From: Epichloe hybrida | Taxonomy: Eukaryota; Ascomycota; Sordariomycetes; Hypocreales; Clavicipitaceae | Length of the DNA: 64,000 nucleotides | Direction of reading: 5' to 3' | Assembly (NCBI GenBank): GCA_019022495.1 | Contig: JAFEKR010000001.1 | Span: forward strand, 6,634,001-6,698,000 | In this document: positions 1 through 11,165 of the stretch, piece after piece | Numbering within the stretch: position 1 is the stretch's first letter | Layout of the letters: each line of letters starts with the position of its first letter | Made by a program: the position numbers and the translations under genes | The notes under the pieces: model-generated | What the model saw: the letters and a program-made list of their open reading frames with translations, nothing else | Told to the model about the DNA's origin: nothing | Databases searched by the model: none

Positions 1-317
1 CACCTCCCAACCTGTTGAAAGTGAAGCCTGAGAAACGCGATCCGGAGGCCCTTTGACTTTGCGACTTTGAGAGCAATGCGCTCACGTGACCCACTCACAA
101 ACAACGCGCTGCGAGAACTGGAGTTGACGGCCAGCCGGCCTGCCCCTAGTCCTAATATGTATGCATGCAATTGCATTGGAGCTCATAAAAATCTTCGAGG
201 CCGCTTTTCCTCCCCAAGCTCAGAGTAACTGCAACCTCCACCCCCTATTGCATCCTCCGCTCGTTTTCTCCTTCCATCTTTGTATTTTTTGTCGTTTGTT
301 ATTCGAGAGTCCTCAAA
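1..317 (+). promoter_or_regulatory. Upstream region of the mitochondrial EF-Tu gene
   Basis: No coding region is visible here. A CACGTG E-box lies at 83-88, in the context TCACGTGAC. The stretch before the start codon at 318 is C/T-rich, as is common in 5' leaders of filamentous fungi. The role of the E-box is inferred from the motif alone. Confidence 0.5.
83..88. promoter_or_regulatory. CACGTG E-box upstream of TUF1
   Basis: The palindrome TCACGTGA lies 230 bp before the start codon. Basic helix-loop-helix factors such as Cbf1 bind this core in yeasts; binding here is inferred. Confidence 0.4.
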
Positions 318-1724
318 ATGTCGTCCGCTCTCAGATCCGTTGCGCCGTTCTTGCGGACTGCGCGACATGGCTTGCGCAGCGGCCGTGCGAATCCCCTTCA
401 GTCGGCCCTCAAGCCTCAAGGCGCTGCTGGCATGATCAATATTTACCGCTCATACGCCACCGTGTTCGAGCGAACAAAGCCCCACGTCAATATTGGTACA
501 ATTGGTCACGTCGATCACGGAAAGGTATGTGATTGGGAAGGCCTTATCACAAGCAGAGTCGAAGATGGTTAACAATGCTTTGTCACTTAGACCACGCTTT
601 CTGCCGCCATCACCAAGCGACAGGCTGAGAAGGGCCTTGCCAACTTCCTCGAGTATGGTGCCATCGACAAGGCTCCTGAAGAGCGAAAGCGAGGTATTAC
701 CATTTCCACCGCTCACATCGAATACTCAACCGAAGCCCGCCACTACTCCCACGTCGATTGCCCTGGCCACGCCGATTACATCAAGAATATGATTACTGGT
801 GCTGCCAACATGGATGGTGCCATTATCGTCGTTGCTGCTTCCGATGGTCAGATGCCCCAGACCCGAGAGCACTTGCTGCTTGCCAGACAGGTCGGTGTGC
901 AGAAGATTGTTGTCTTTGTTAACAAGGTCGACACTATCGACGATCCTGAGATGTTGGAGCTTGTCGAGATGGAAATGCGAGAGCTCCTCAGCACTTATGG
1001 CTTCGAGGGCGATGAGACCCCCGTTGTCATGGGCTCTGCTCTGTGTGCTTTGAACAACCAGAAGCCCGAGTTGGGCAATGAGAAGATTGATGAGCTCATG
1101 AAGGCCGTTGACGAATGGATCCCTACCCCTGAGCGTAGCCTGGACAAGCCTTTCCTCATGTCGGTTGAGGACGTCTTCTCCATCTCCGGCCGTGGTACCG
1201 TGGTTTCTGGCCGTGTCGAGCGTGGTGTTCTGAAGCGCGACGAGGAAATCGAACTTGTCGGAAAGGGCAAGGAGGTTATCAAGACCAAGGTTACAGACAT
1301 CGAGACCTTCAAAAAGTCTTGTGACCAGTCCCAGGCTGGTGACAACTCTGGACTGCTCATTCGTGGTGTTCGACGTGAAGATGTTCGCCGTGGCATGGTT
1401 GTCTGCAAGCCCGGTACCGTCAAGTCGCACACCCAGTTCCTCGCCTCTCTCTATGTTCTTACCAAGGAAGAAGGTGGCCGCCACACCGGTTTCCACGAGC
1501 ACTACCGCCCCCAGCTCTACCTCCGTACCTCTGACGAGTCTGTTGACCTAACTTTTCCCGAGGGCACCGAGGATGCCGCCGGTAAGATGATCATGCCTGG
1601 TGACAACGTTGAGATGGTTGTCAACATGACCAACCCCAACGCCATCGAAGTCGGCCAGCGATTTAACATTCGTGAGGGTGGCAAGACCGTTGCTACTGGT
1701 CTGGTCACTCGTATCATGAAGTAA
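318..1724 (+). CDS. TUF1: Mitochondrial translation elongation factor Tu
   Basis: Delivers aminoacyl-tRNA to the mitochondrial ribosome in a GTP-dependent manner. Exons are 318-524 and 591-1724, joined through a 66-nt intron, giving 446 residues. The first 40 or so residues are rich in Arg, Ser and Ala with almost no acidic residues, a typical mitochondrial presequence, and the mature part starts near [16 protein letters not shown]. The P-loop GHVDHGKT is split by the intron exactly between Lys and Thr. The other GTPase motifs are intact: RGITI (switch I), DCPGHADY (G3) and NKVD (G4). Domains 2 and 3 follow to the end ([13 protein letters not shown], then [14 protein letters not shown]). Length and sequence match fungal mitochondrial EF-Tu, and nothing looks broken. 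Confidence 0.97.
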
Positions 1725-2442
1725 GCTGAAGCAAGTTGAGAATGAAAAACGGAGGTTAGATTCGAGGACGAAATCAGAGTTGGAATAGTGGACCGGTGAA
1801 ACTAGGTCAACAGAGACGACGCTCTCGAATTTTCGAAACGAAAAGGGTGGTTTATGAGGCGTATGTTGAGTGTAAGATGCACGAAGGAAGCACCCATGTT
1901 TTATGAGCGTATAATGCTCACTGTATATTCCCAGGAGGGAACCTGGAGATCTCCCAACTCTGATTCTTCCCGTGTCTTGATTCATGTACCTTTAGACAAG
2001 CATTTAGGGAAGGAACAGCAATACAAAAAGAATAAATGACAAGAACAAACGCTACTACATGTCAGCAAACGTATACAAAAATGGCGCTGACATGAAGTCA
2101 CAATCTCTCGAACAATATACTTGGCGCGAAGGGGTCGTTGGTACTGAAAACTACTTTCATTTCACAAAGTGCACGCCATCAGATTCAAAAATCAACGAGA
2201 TCTCGAGAATAGGCCCATTCAATTAACATTCGTCTATACTCGGGAGGATGTTCGTCAGACGCACGATCTTCCTCAAAACCAAACAAGCCATTAAACTCCG
2301 GTTCTAAGCAGCCGCTGCCCTCTGAAATGCCTTATCTCGGCGCGAGGCCACGCATCCTCCCCCGTGCGTTTTAATCCGTTTCTCCCCTCCTCCCACTTTC
2401 AAAATTCTTTTTTTTTTGGCATTGCTGAAGACAAAAATTTGT
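1725..2442. other. Tail-to-tail intergenic region between TUF1 and rps29
   Basis: The two genes converge here. The stretch holds the 3' untranslated parts of both, with T-rich and A-rich runs (for example the T run near 2409-2417). I see no further gene in it. Confidence 0.5.
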
Positions 2443-2953
2443 TTATCGGTACTGTGGAGTGAAAACCGAGAGTCAGTCTCTGAATATACTTTTGACGTAT
2501 CTTGGTGGTCGTGACAATTTGTAGTGAAGTGAGATAACGATTGTCGCAACGTGCCCGGTGAAGGATACTTTTTCTTACCTTGACGAAGCCAATGTCCTTG
2601 GACTTCTCACGGAAGCACTGACGGCACAGGTGGAGGTCGTACTTGCGGATAAGACCGGCGGTGTGCTTGCAGACGCGGCTGTTTCCCTTACGTTAGCAAA
2701 TTTAGTTCTTGTCCATCGATCATCGACAGATCAAGCATTCCATGTTTGAAGTGATTTTTGCTTTTGGGAGAACGGGCGAAATCTCCAAATCTTCGCCCTC
2801 AGAACCCTCACGACCGTATGGATGGATGCAGGATAGTGTCTTCAGACCAGTGGATTTTTTTTTTTCGAGAATGAAAGAGGTTTATCCGTACCAGCTGCGA
2901 GAGCCCTTGCCGTAGTTGCGGGGGCGCGAGTTCCAGACGCTTTCGTGAGACAT
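2443..2953 (-). CDS. rps29: 40S ribosomal protein S29 (uS14)
   Basis: Small zinc-binding protein of the cytosolic small ribosomal subunit. Reading the minus strand, the exons are 2953-2892 (62 nt), 2678-2579 (100 nt) and 2451-2443 (9 nt). They total 171 nt and encode 56 residues, the usual S29 length. The start is [21 protein letters not shown], with the last Cys codon split by intron 1. Exon 2 gives [22 protein letters not shown], so the four zinc-binding cysteines (C-x2-C ... C-x2-C) are all present. The last exon encodes only Tyr-Arg-stop, giving the family-typical ending DIGFVKYR. Introns are 213 and 127 nt, both GT...AG. The gene is divergent from the disulfide isomerase gene. Because all coding exons are short, plain ORF searches miss it. 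Confidence 0.93.
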
Positions 2954-3543
2954 GATTGCGGTGTTGTGGTGACTGGAAGGCTTCTCTCGTGGAGGGGGGG
3001 AAAGAGTAAGAAATATTATCGCGACTTCGCACACAATACTAACTTAGCACACCGGTGGGATTCAGTGCTGGCTGGCGATTGGAGGGTTGTTAGCCCCATG
3101 GGCTCCATGATGGGCAGAGTCACGTGTATAGGGGCCTGAGAGCTCGCCAAAATTCTCTGGGTTATCTTATCGTCACGTGAGAGAAGGCGTGGTATTCTTA
3201 TTACTGGGAGAGTGGACTTGGGCGCAGGGGGGGTGAATGAGGAGAGGGGCGGAAAGGAGGCGCCATTGGCTGCGTGCTGCTATTGCTCCCGGCCGGAGTG
3301 AGCTTCATGTCAAGTGGCAAGTCGGCATCTTAGAATTTCCAAAACGTCATTTTGAGGGCCAATCATAATATCAACTACAAATACCTCACTTCGAAGCTTT
3401 CGCCAGTGAGTTCGAGAGCCTTGTGTGAATTAGCCACTTCATTTTCGTTCTTGGAAAGGAATTGGTCCCCCGGTTCCGGTTCTTTTTGCGAGATTCGATT
3501 GAATTGGTTGACTGACTTGGCCTGCAAGAATCAACTCCGCATC
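2954..3543. promoter_or_regulatory. Divergent promoter region between rps29 and the disulfide isomerase gene
   Basis: This 590-bp interval separates two start codons pointing away from each other. It has two CACGTG boxes, at 3121-3126 and 3174-3179, and an inverted CCAAT (ATTGG) near 3264-3268. Which gene each site serves cannot be told from sequence. Confidence 0.5.
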
Positions 3544-4723
3544 ATGGTTTTGATCAAGAGCTTCGTGCTCGCCACTTTGACCGCCGTGGCGGCTGCCGGA
3601 TCTGCTGTCATCGACCTCACCCCGTCCAATTTCGACGATGTCGTCCTCAAGTCCAGCAAGCCCACGCTTGTTGAATTCTTCGCTCCCTGGTGCGGTCACT
3701 GCAAGACGCTGGCTCCTGTGTACGAGGAGCTTGCTTCCGCCTTTGAGCATGCCAAGGACAAGGTCCAGATTGCGAAAGTCGACGCCGATGCCGAGCGAGC
3801 TTTGGGAAAGCGATTTGGCGTCCAGGGTTTCCCTACGCTGAAGTACTTTAACGGAAAGTCTGACAAGCCCGAGGAATACAAGTCTGGTCGTGACCTGGAG
3901 AGCCTATCTGCCTTCATCACCAAGAATACCGGCGTGAAACCCAAGAAGAAGCTGGAGATGCCTAGTGAGGTTGTCATGCTCACAGACAAGACTTTTGCGG
4001 AGACCGTTGGAAGCGACAAGAACGTGCTGGTTGCATTTACTGCTCCCTGGTGCGGACGTAAGTGCTACGATGGATATTCTTGGTAAATGAATTGGATACT
4101 GACCTTGTTACGCCCCAGACTGCAAGGACCTGGCTCCTATCTGGGAGAGCGTTGCTCTTGACTTTGGCAGTGACAAAAACGTGGTCATTGCCAAGGTTGA
4201 TGCCGAAGCCCCCAATAGCAAGGCCGTCACCAAGGAGAACGGAGTTACATCTTACCCTACCATCAAGTGGTTCCCTGCGGGCAGCAAGACCGGTGAAGCA
4301 TACTCTGGTGCACGATCCGAGGAGTCCTTGCTTGAGTTCATCAACGAGAAGGTCGGCACGCACCGTGTTGTTGGAGGCGCCCTAGACGCTATGGCTGGTA
4401 CCATTGATGCTCTTGACTCGTTGGTGGCCAAGTTCACTGGCGGTGCCAAGCTGGAGGGTATCGCAGCCGAAGTCAAGAAGACAGCTGGCGAGTATAACGA
4501 TGAAGCCAAGTACCAGTACGCCAAGTATTACATCCGGGTCTTTGACAAGCTGAGCTCCAGTGACAGCTACGTCGCCAAGGAACTTGCTCGACTCGAGGGT
4601 CTTTTGGCCAAGGGCGGCCTGGCCCCCTCTAAGCGCGATGAGATCCAGAGTAAGACCAATATCCTCCGTCGTTTCGCCGAGAAGGCCGCCAAGAAAGCCG
4701 AGGAGGTGAAGGACGAGCTGTAA
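3544..4723 (+). CDS. tigA: ER protein disulfide isomerase with two thioredoxin domains and a D domain
   Basis: Forms and isomerises disulfide bonds in secretory proteins in the ER lumen. Exons are 3544-4057 and 4119-4723, giving 372 residues. A hydrophobic signal peptide covers about residues 1-19. Two thioredoxin domains each carry an intact CGHC redox site, at residues 50-53 and 170-173. The intron interrupts the His codon of the second CGHC. The C-terminal 100 residues form an alpha-helical ERp29c-like D domain, and the protein ends in KDEL for ER retrieval. This order (a-a-D) matches the tigA/ERp38 family rather than classical four-domain PDI. The start is the first ATG followed by a signal peptide. 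Confidence 0.95.
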
Positions 4724-4997
4724 ATTAACGGCAGGTTGATTCGAGGCGTTTTATGAGCTGGCAGTCACTCTAAATGAGTAGCACGAGCGGAACATCTGTA
4801 TACAAGCATATGAAGAGTTTTTCGGAAGCATGCAAATACCTAGTCAAGAATTTCTAGGCAGCTGAAATACCAAGACATGAAACTTTGTATTGAACATCCA
4901 GAGCCACGGGGAAGAAAATTGACCAAAACATATACATCTCTGCTTCTGCTCTCTGCAACTGAAATCCTATCCGGCCATCATACACTTATCAGTTTGC

Positions 4998-5489
4998 TTA
5001 CGGTTTTGATGAACCTTCCTTCACTTTGCTTTCCCGAAGGGCAGCCTCCAGGTTTTCCAGCCTGCGAGACATTTCATCCACTACGAATCGGAGAGTCAGC
5101 CCGTTGTCTTATAAAATCTTTATGTGAATGAAAGGGCCGTTTGACGTCCCTATGACGCTTAGAGATGCTCCCTCGGATTGGCGAATCAATTTCAACTAAC
5201 TTTTGGCAAATATCTCTGATGACACGCTCGCAAACTTGCTGGACAATGTGTTTAACAAGTCCTCCACAGCGACTGAGACATCGAGGTTTGCATTTTCAGG
5301 TGATTTCTTTTGTTTCGATCATTGGCAGAGTCAGTATGGCGAAATGGCGAGTAAAATGTTCATCTCTCTGGGGGAGTGAGGTGGTGGATGCGTGGCTTTG
5401 GATTGGTAGATGCAGAGAGGGAGGAACCAGAGGAGAAACAAACATACGCCTGGTTGGTCTGTTGAAGGGTCCGGATCGTTGGAAGCCAT
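4998..5489 (-). CDS. Heat shock factor binding protein 1 family
   Basis: A small coiled-coil protein. The animal homolog HSBP1 binds trimeric heat shock factor and dampens it; the role in this fungus is inferred. Minus-strand exons are 5489-5448 (42 nt), 5306-5201 (106 nt) and 5080-4998 (83 nt), totalling 231 nt and 76 residues, the same length as human HSBP1. The core reads VEDLLNTLSSKFASVSSEIF, then, after a split Met codon, DEMSRRLENLEAALRES. This is the heptad pattern and the M-x-x-R-[IL]-x-x-LE signature of the family. Introns are 120 and 141 nt and GT...AG. The gene converges with the disulfide isomerase and is divergent from the Dsc1 gene. Confidence 0.88.
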
Positions 5490-5964
5490 TCTGAGAGATT
5501 CTTCGGAAAGATTGGGGGCGGGGAGGATTTCGATTCCAAAAAGAGCGAGAGGTAGGGTATGGTGGCTTCAAAACTTGATGCCGGGACGTCGGCAGTGCGC
5601 AGTGCGCATTGCTCGAAACGATGGAGTTGGTGAATGTGATGGATGCTTGGTTTGGTGCAACTGGAGAAGGCTGTGCTCGACCCGGACATGCCCCGACTGG
5701 CTCCCCGCCTCGGAGGCCCCCATGACCTCGCAAAGCTTCAGTTCTCAAGTTGATACCCAGCCGAAAACCGTTTCACCCTTTCTTTACTCCGTAACGTAGA
5801 TGCTCCGCTTTTGACGCTGATTCGAGCGACTTCTTTCTCCCCGTCTTCTTCTCCTTCCAGCTCACCGTCCCGCGCGCAGAGCAGAACTGCTAGAATGATG
5901 ATGATGCCTAGGTAGCTAAGCTAGCTAGCTTCCCGATTTACGACGACTGCAACGGCGGTGCATC
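5490..5964. promoter_or_regulatory. Divergent promoter region between the HSBP1-like and Dsc1 genes
   Basis: This 475-bp interval separates two divergent start codons. It contains a C/T-rich stretch near 5820-5870 and a run of overlapping GCTA units near 5913-5932. No gene is visible. Confidence 0.4.
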
Positions 5965-8490
5965 ATGCCCTCGGCCCAGAATCCGGCGGGAGCTTTTCTG
6001 TTCATCCTCGTCTTGATATGGCTGCTCTTCCCCGAAAGTGAACATCGGAGCCAATCTCTCGCCCTGTCCGATGTGGCGGTCGACCGGTTATCGCGGTACC
6101 GAGACGCTCTCGGCATCTTGAACGCGACGAAATGGGGTGATTTCTCACCTCAAAACAAGACTACCGAGAATGGCGACGTCGTGACGGCCAAGTTCCTGAA
6201 CCTGACGGGATTCAGAGAGCACGACGGTTTCGCGTGGGATGACCTGGAGACATTTCGACAAAAGGGCCTCCGGCTGAGCAGACATGCCGTACCGCCCGTC
6301 GACGGCCATCACGGTTGGGATGTTGCCCAAGGAGAGGCCTTATGGATGAATGCTTCGGGCACCGTTCACGGAGAATGGCTCCGCCGCCCAGGCTCCGTGT
6401 CCCGAGGCTTCGACAGGTACAATCTAACGAGGAGCGTTCCAGACGTCGAATGGGTGGGGAACAAGGTCGAATGGGCGAGGAACGTCACGGGCGCGTCGGG
6501 CAAGATGATGCTCCGACTTAACGAGAACAAGACGCTCAATCACTATGAGCAACTGCCCGTGGACATGGCGCCTCTATCAGGTGGCATTATCCGCAGCTTG
6601 AAAGGTACAGCCACGATTGAGGACACGACCGGTTCCGGCTTGAACTGGGAGATGAAGCTATGGGGTGTACATTGGCCACGACAGGGAGTGATTCTCATGA
6701 CGACTACGAGCGAGAAATTCGAAGGCATATTCGCATTGCCTCACTTATCTCCAGGCCCTGATTTCTTCCAGTCGAGCCAGAGGCTGCTCAACCAGACGCT
6801 GGCAAGGGTTATTCGACACAAAGAAAAGCAAGTCTACGTCGACCAGCAGATGCCGTGGAGTTCGGACATTGAAAACCCAATGTACACGGCGTATCCATCT
6901 CCACACTGTGAGTATATCATGTATGCCCAAGTCCACCCGCCGCTGCCGCAAGCATACGGCAGCAACGGCGACCCCCCTTCGCCTAACAATACGGAAGACA
7001 CGATCCGGGCTATCGAATCCGAGCTGCAGTACCCGGTTGGCGCGCCGATTCCCAAGATTCCCAATCTCAAGATGTCGGCCGTCATATACTCCCCCGACTG
7101 CTCGTTCTTCCTCGAAACCAAGGGGAGCCCAGACTTCCCCCCCAGCGAGGGCGAACACCTCACCGGCGCGAAGAAGGAGGTCCATACGCACCGGATCAAA
7201 ACATGGTTGCTACTCTACGCCCTCGTCGTATTCGGCCAAGTCCGCCTGTTGAGAGACCAGATGAAGGAGTCGTTTACGCCCTCGACCATGGGACGGGTCA
7301 GCTTCGGAACCATCAGCATGATGCTGATAGTCGATGGCATGACCTTCACCGCAGCCGCAACCTGGGTTCCCTCGGCTGCGGCCACGTTTCTCCCCACACT
7401 AGCATTGATGTTTGCCTCGTTTCTCAGCATGACCATCGGAGGGAGTTTCCTAGCCAAGATACACGAGGTCCAGCTCCCTGAAAGCAGAGCCCGACAGACG
7501 CAGCCGTCCACGGCTCAAGCATCCAACACTTGGACGTCACCGCCAACACCACCGGCACCACCGGCACCACCACGTCTCGACACGGGCCCCCTTCTCCCCG
7601 GGCCCGTCACCGCCTCCACGCCCATCATCATCACCCCTTACGACCAAGATATATCCGCCGAGATCGCAGACTCCGCCTCCGCGGTGCCCCTAAACGCCAC
7701 AGCTTCTTCTCCTCGCACCGATCCCCCAGCCGCCCCCACACAACTCACCTTCCAAGCCATCATCGGCCGGTTCATCCTCTTCTCCCTCTGCATCTCCTTC
7801 CTCGGCATCTCCTCCTCAACATGGTATCCCCTCCCCAGGTCCGTCTTCCTCAACGCCTGCGCAACAATTTACCTCTCCTTCTGGGTTCCCCAGATCTACC
7901 GCAACACCCTCCGCAACTGTCGCCGCGCACTAGCCTGGCCCTTTGTCGCAGGCCAGTCCATCCTGCGCCTCCTACCCGTCGCCTACTTCTGGGTCAAGGA
8001 GGATAACTTCCTGTACGCAAACACCGACATCCCCGCCTTCATCTTCCTAGCCGGCTGGGTCTGGATCCAGGTCGTTGTCCTGGCGGCCCAGCAGATGGTG
8101 GGCCCGCGGCTCGGTATCCCCCTCGCCTGGACCCCCGACGCGTGGGACTACCATCCCATCCTGCGGGAGGACAACATCGAGGCAGGCAGGTTGCCCATCG
8201 GCCTGGTGGCCCCCGAGGAAAGGACCAGTGTGGACGGGATTACGGGCGAGAAGAGCACGTCGCATGGCAGTGGTGCGAGGGCCATTGACTGCGCCATATG
8301 CCGAGAGGTCCTCGAGGTCCCTGTCATCAGGGCGGGCGAGGAGGTGTCTTCCGCCGTTTCGGGCGTGTTCGCGCGCAGAATGTACATGGTCACGCCGTGC
8401 AGACACATTTTCCACACGGCGTGCTTGGAGAGCTGGCTGCGCTTCAGACTACAGTGTCCGATTTGTAGGGATGAACTACCGCCCGTGTGA
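5965..8490 (+). CDS. dsc1: Dsc E3 ubiquitin ligase complex subunit 1 (Tul1-type RING membrane protein)
   Basis: Transmembrane RING ubiquitin ligase of the Golgi/endosome. In fission yeast and Aspergillus the Dsc complex is needed for cleavage of the SREBP transcription factor, and in budding yeast Tul1 sorts membrane proteins. A single uninterrupted exon encodes 841 residues. An N-terminal signal anchor (about residues 6-20) precedes a long lumenal domain with several N-x-S/T sites. Multiple membrane segments begin near residue 413 (WLLLYALVVFGQV), with a Pro/Thr-rich cytosolic loop in the middle (about residues 510-580). A C-terminal RING-H2 domain runs from CAICREV (about residue 775) through CRHIFHTACLESWL to CPICRDE. 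All zinc ligands are present. Confidence 0.93.
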   Translation: MPSAQNPAGAFLFILVLIWLLFPESEHRSQSLALSDVAVDRLSRYRDALGILNATKWGDFSPQNKTTENGDVVTAKFLNLTGFREHDGFAWDDLETFRQKGLRLSRHAVPPVDGHHGWDVAQGEALWMNASGTVHGEWLRRPGSVSRGFDRYNLTRSVPDVEWVGNKVEWARNVTGASGKMMLRLNENKTLNHYEQLPVDMAPLSGGIIRSLKGTATIEDTTGSGLNWEMKLWGVHWPRQGVILMTTTSEKFEGIFALPHLSPGPDFFQSSQRLLNQTLARVIRHKEKQVYVDQQMPWSSDIENPMYTAYPSPHCEYIMYAQVHPPLPQAYGSNGDPPSPNNTEDTIRAIESELQYPVGAPIPKIPNLKMSAVIYSPDCSFFLETKGSPDFPPSEGEHLTGAKKEVHTHRIKTWLLLYALVVFGQVRLLRDQMKESFTPSTMGRVSFGTISMMLIVDGMTFTAAATWVPSAAATFLPTLALMFASFLSMTIGGSFLAKIHEVQLPESRARQTQPSTAQASNTWTSPPTPPAPPAPPRLDTGPLLPGPVTASTPIIITPYDQDISAEIADSASAVPLNATASSPRTDPPAAPTQLTFQAIIGRFILFSLCISFLGISSSTWYPLPRSVFLNACATIYLSFWVPQIYRNTLRNCRRALAWPFVAGQSILRLLPVAYFWVKEDNFLYANTDIPAFIFLAGWVWIQVVVLAAQQMVGPRLGIPLAWTPDAWDYHPILREDNIEAGRLPIGLVAPEERTSVDGITGEKSTSHGSGARAIDCAICREVLEVPVIRAGEEVSSAVSGVFARRMYMVTPCRHIFHTACLESWLRFRLQCPICRDELPPV

Positions 8491-8944
8491 GCGACGTAAT
8501 CTTGGCTACATGACATGATTTTTTTTTTTTTGGTATCTTCCCCCCTTCCATTCCTACACGTACACACACACACATGGGTGGCTTAACATGGCTGGCTAGT
8601 GTATTAGGATAGAACATAGGGCCATGACGTGAGTCATTCATTACACTTGTTCCACTACAAGGCGGCTTTATCCGCACGCGTCGAATTACATGGCATTGGA
8701 GCCCAGTTGTTGTATGTAAGCTTTGGTATAGAAATGTGAATTGCGCCTGGCGGGCTCTCGATATACCGACCCATATGATACAAAATGCAGTACTGGCTAT
8801 GAAAATGAACAACAAGAGTATACATTCTGGAAACGGAAACAATGATCCATCAAATGTCCATATTTCAGACCGCACGGCAGTGATGACTCGCTCTGAACAT
8901 GGACACACACACGGATTCCATCGCACCCACCAACGGATCATGTG
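8491..8944. other. Tail-to-tail intergenic region between dsc1 and a Zn2Cys6 gene
   Basis: Two genes converge. There is a poly-T run near 8519-8531 and a short AC repeat near 8563-8573. No gene is visible. Confidence 0.4.
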
Positions 8945-11165
8945 CTACCACTCAATGAGGGTCGACTTGACCCGATCGTCGGCCTGGCCTTCGTGCACGG
9001 CCCTTGTGCCCGCGCGGAGCTCCGCGACGCGCGATCGGAGATCAAAATCTACAGATTTCAGCATGACCCTCCTCTCTTCGGGGATGGGCTCCGTCGGTAT
9101 GGGGGAGGCCATGTCTGGAGGGAGAGGGAGAGACGCCGGGTCAGATTCTTCAATGTGCATGACCCATTGACCTATAATCGCAGCCAGTTCGCTGTCCCAC
9201 ATGCCTTCTCTCCTGGCACTGCTTCGCAACAGCTGGATTGCCTGCCGGCGAAGTCTTGGCTCGCGACACTTGGTGGCGACGACGAAAAGCGGCGGCACAA
9301 TGCCTAGGTCTGCCGAGAAGCTGGGTTTGATGTGGCTGGAGTGGAATTTGCCAGCTCGGAAGCCCCCCTTTGTGTTTGTGCTTGTGCTTGTGCTTGCACG
9401 TTCTTGTTCGTCATGCTGGCGCTGTGGAATCCGAGAGCAGCTCTCTGCGGCGGCTTTGCGCTCTTCCAGCCCGACGACTTCCCAGCCCAGATCGACAATG
9501 GCTTTGAAGTGTGGGAAGAAGGCGTCGAAATGGACCTCTGTGTCGCAAAACATCATGAGGAAACAAACGATGGTGTTGATCTGGAACATCTTCAGCGCCG
9601 CGATGCCTGCCTTCTCGACATCACTGACGCGGGGATCAAAACGTGATTGGAGAATGTGCTCAAACGCCACCGCCCAGGCGTCGAGCTGTGCTTTGAGATC
9701 CATGCCGTATTGCCGCCAGGAGGCGGGCAAGACGTTGCTCTTGTTGTTTTTGGCGATTTGGAGGCGTTCGATGAAACGCATTAGTTTTTCGCATAACTTG
9801 TCCGAGGCCAGGCGGGTGACTACGAGATTCTCAAATTCACAGGGAATGAGTATGCTGCTGGGAGAGCCTGGGGACCCGATTTCTGACGAATTCGGAGAGT
9901 GGCAGGGAGACTGGGGCTGGTGGGGAGCGAGCCGAATAACATACGGCTGGGGGAAATGAAACGCCATGTCGTATGACTTGGCTTGAATCGCTAATCGAGT
10001 GAAAATGATGAGAAGATCGTCTTCGATGTACCCTTCTGGCCGAGGAGTTCGATGGTCTGGATACTGTGATTGGAGCTGTTCGAGCAAGCCGAGACCTGAC
10101 TGAATCTGAACAATGGCCTGCTTGTGATCGCCGATGAATGAATCGAAGCATGTGAGTAGAACACTGGCCATGAGTCTTGTTCGGTATGACCGCAGGCTTT
10201 GTCCGTTGATGAGCATGACCGATTTGCACGCCTCGGAGTACTGTTTGACAGCCACTTGCCAATGTGTCATGAGTGAGCTCATATGCATGCCCCTTTGCTC
10301 GACGGGCAGGGCCGGGATGTAAAATGTTTCTTCCAAGGTTTTATATAGGGCGCCCAAGGCCACGACGGAGTGTCGGATTGCCGTTTCTGCAAGGCATTCC
10401 TGCAGAACTCGTTGCGTCCAGAAAGTGGTGTTGAAATATCCCGATAGTTCTGAAGCTGTCTGGACTCGGAAGAGCTCGAAGTACAACCCTTCTGAATCTT
10501 GAAAGGCCGGCGTCATGCAAGGCTCATGCAAAATTGGCATAGATGCAGCGATGACGGCCTGCTGCGTGGCCCATTCTCGTTTACGACGTTTGACACGGCG
10601 AGGGGGCAATACCGTTGGCTTGATGATGCCGGCTGGTGCAATGGCAGAACTTGCTGCACTAGGGCACGTGGCCAACGTAGGCTTTGGTGCAATCCTGATA
10701 TCTGCGACGAGTGCAGCACTCCGTGGTGGGGGCGGATAGCCGGTACAAAACTTTTTGCTTCTCACACATTGTGTACAGGCAGGCCGTAACTCATCGCATT
10801 TGATTCGTCTCTGTCTGTCAAAGGCTTAAGTCAGAATTTGACAATCGTTGTATAGGTCCCACGGCAAGGACATGGCGACGACGGCAAGGAAGACAACCAT
10901 CACCACCATCATCATCGCCTCGAAGAATACCAAAAAAAAACCCCAAATTCTCACAGCCGACGGTCGACATGACTTACTTGCAGTTGGAGCAGCCGGTCTT
11001 GACCTTGGGATTACTTCGCCGTCCCCGTTTCGACAACTGAGCATCGGTAGAGCCGGGGAGGACGGCGTTTGTGGAGAGAGAAGATGATAATGGCGAAGAT
11101 GAAGAAGAGGCGGAATGACGGGCCAATAACTGAGTTGGAGCAGCAGATACCTTGGCGGCAAGCAT
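8945..11165 (-). CDS. Zn2Cys6 fungal transcription factor
   Basis: Sequence-specific nuclear regulator of unknown target. Minus-strand exons are 11165-10978 and 10814-8945, with a 163-nt intron inside the DNA-binding domain, giving 685 residues. The binuclear cluster is complete and canonical: C59-x2-C62-x6-C69-x6-C76-x2-C79-x6-C86, followed by a basic and Pro-rich linker. A Ser-rich stretch and the basic RGRRSNPKVKTG precede it. The rest is mostly helical and resembles the fungal-specific domain found in many C6 regulators, for example LLTCFDSFIGDHKQAIVQIQ. I chose the first true ATG; the frame is open upstream to a GTG at 11207. The tail-to-tail position next to dsc1 does not indicate a target. 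Confidence 0.88.

Noticed and set aside
726..1502. 258-codon minus-strand frame opposite TUF1
   Set aside because: Antisense shadow of a strongly codon-biased gene.
5410..5799. 129-codon plus-strand frame opposite the HSBP1-like gene
   Set aside because: The minus strand here carries a spliced gene with a family match; the plus frame has no features.
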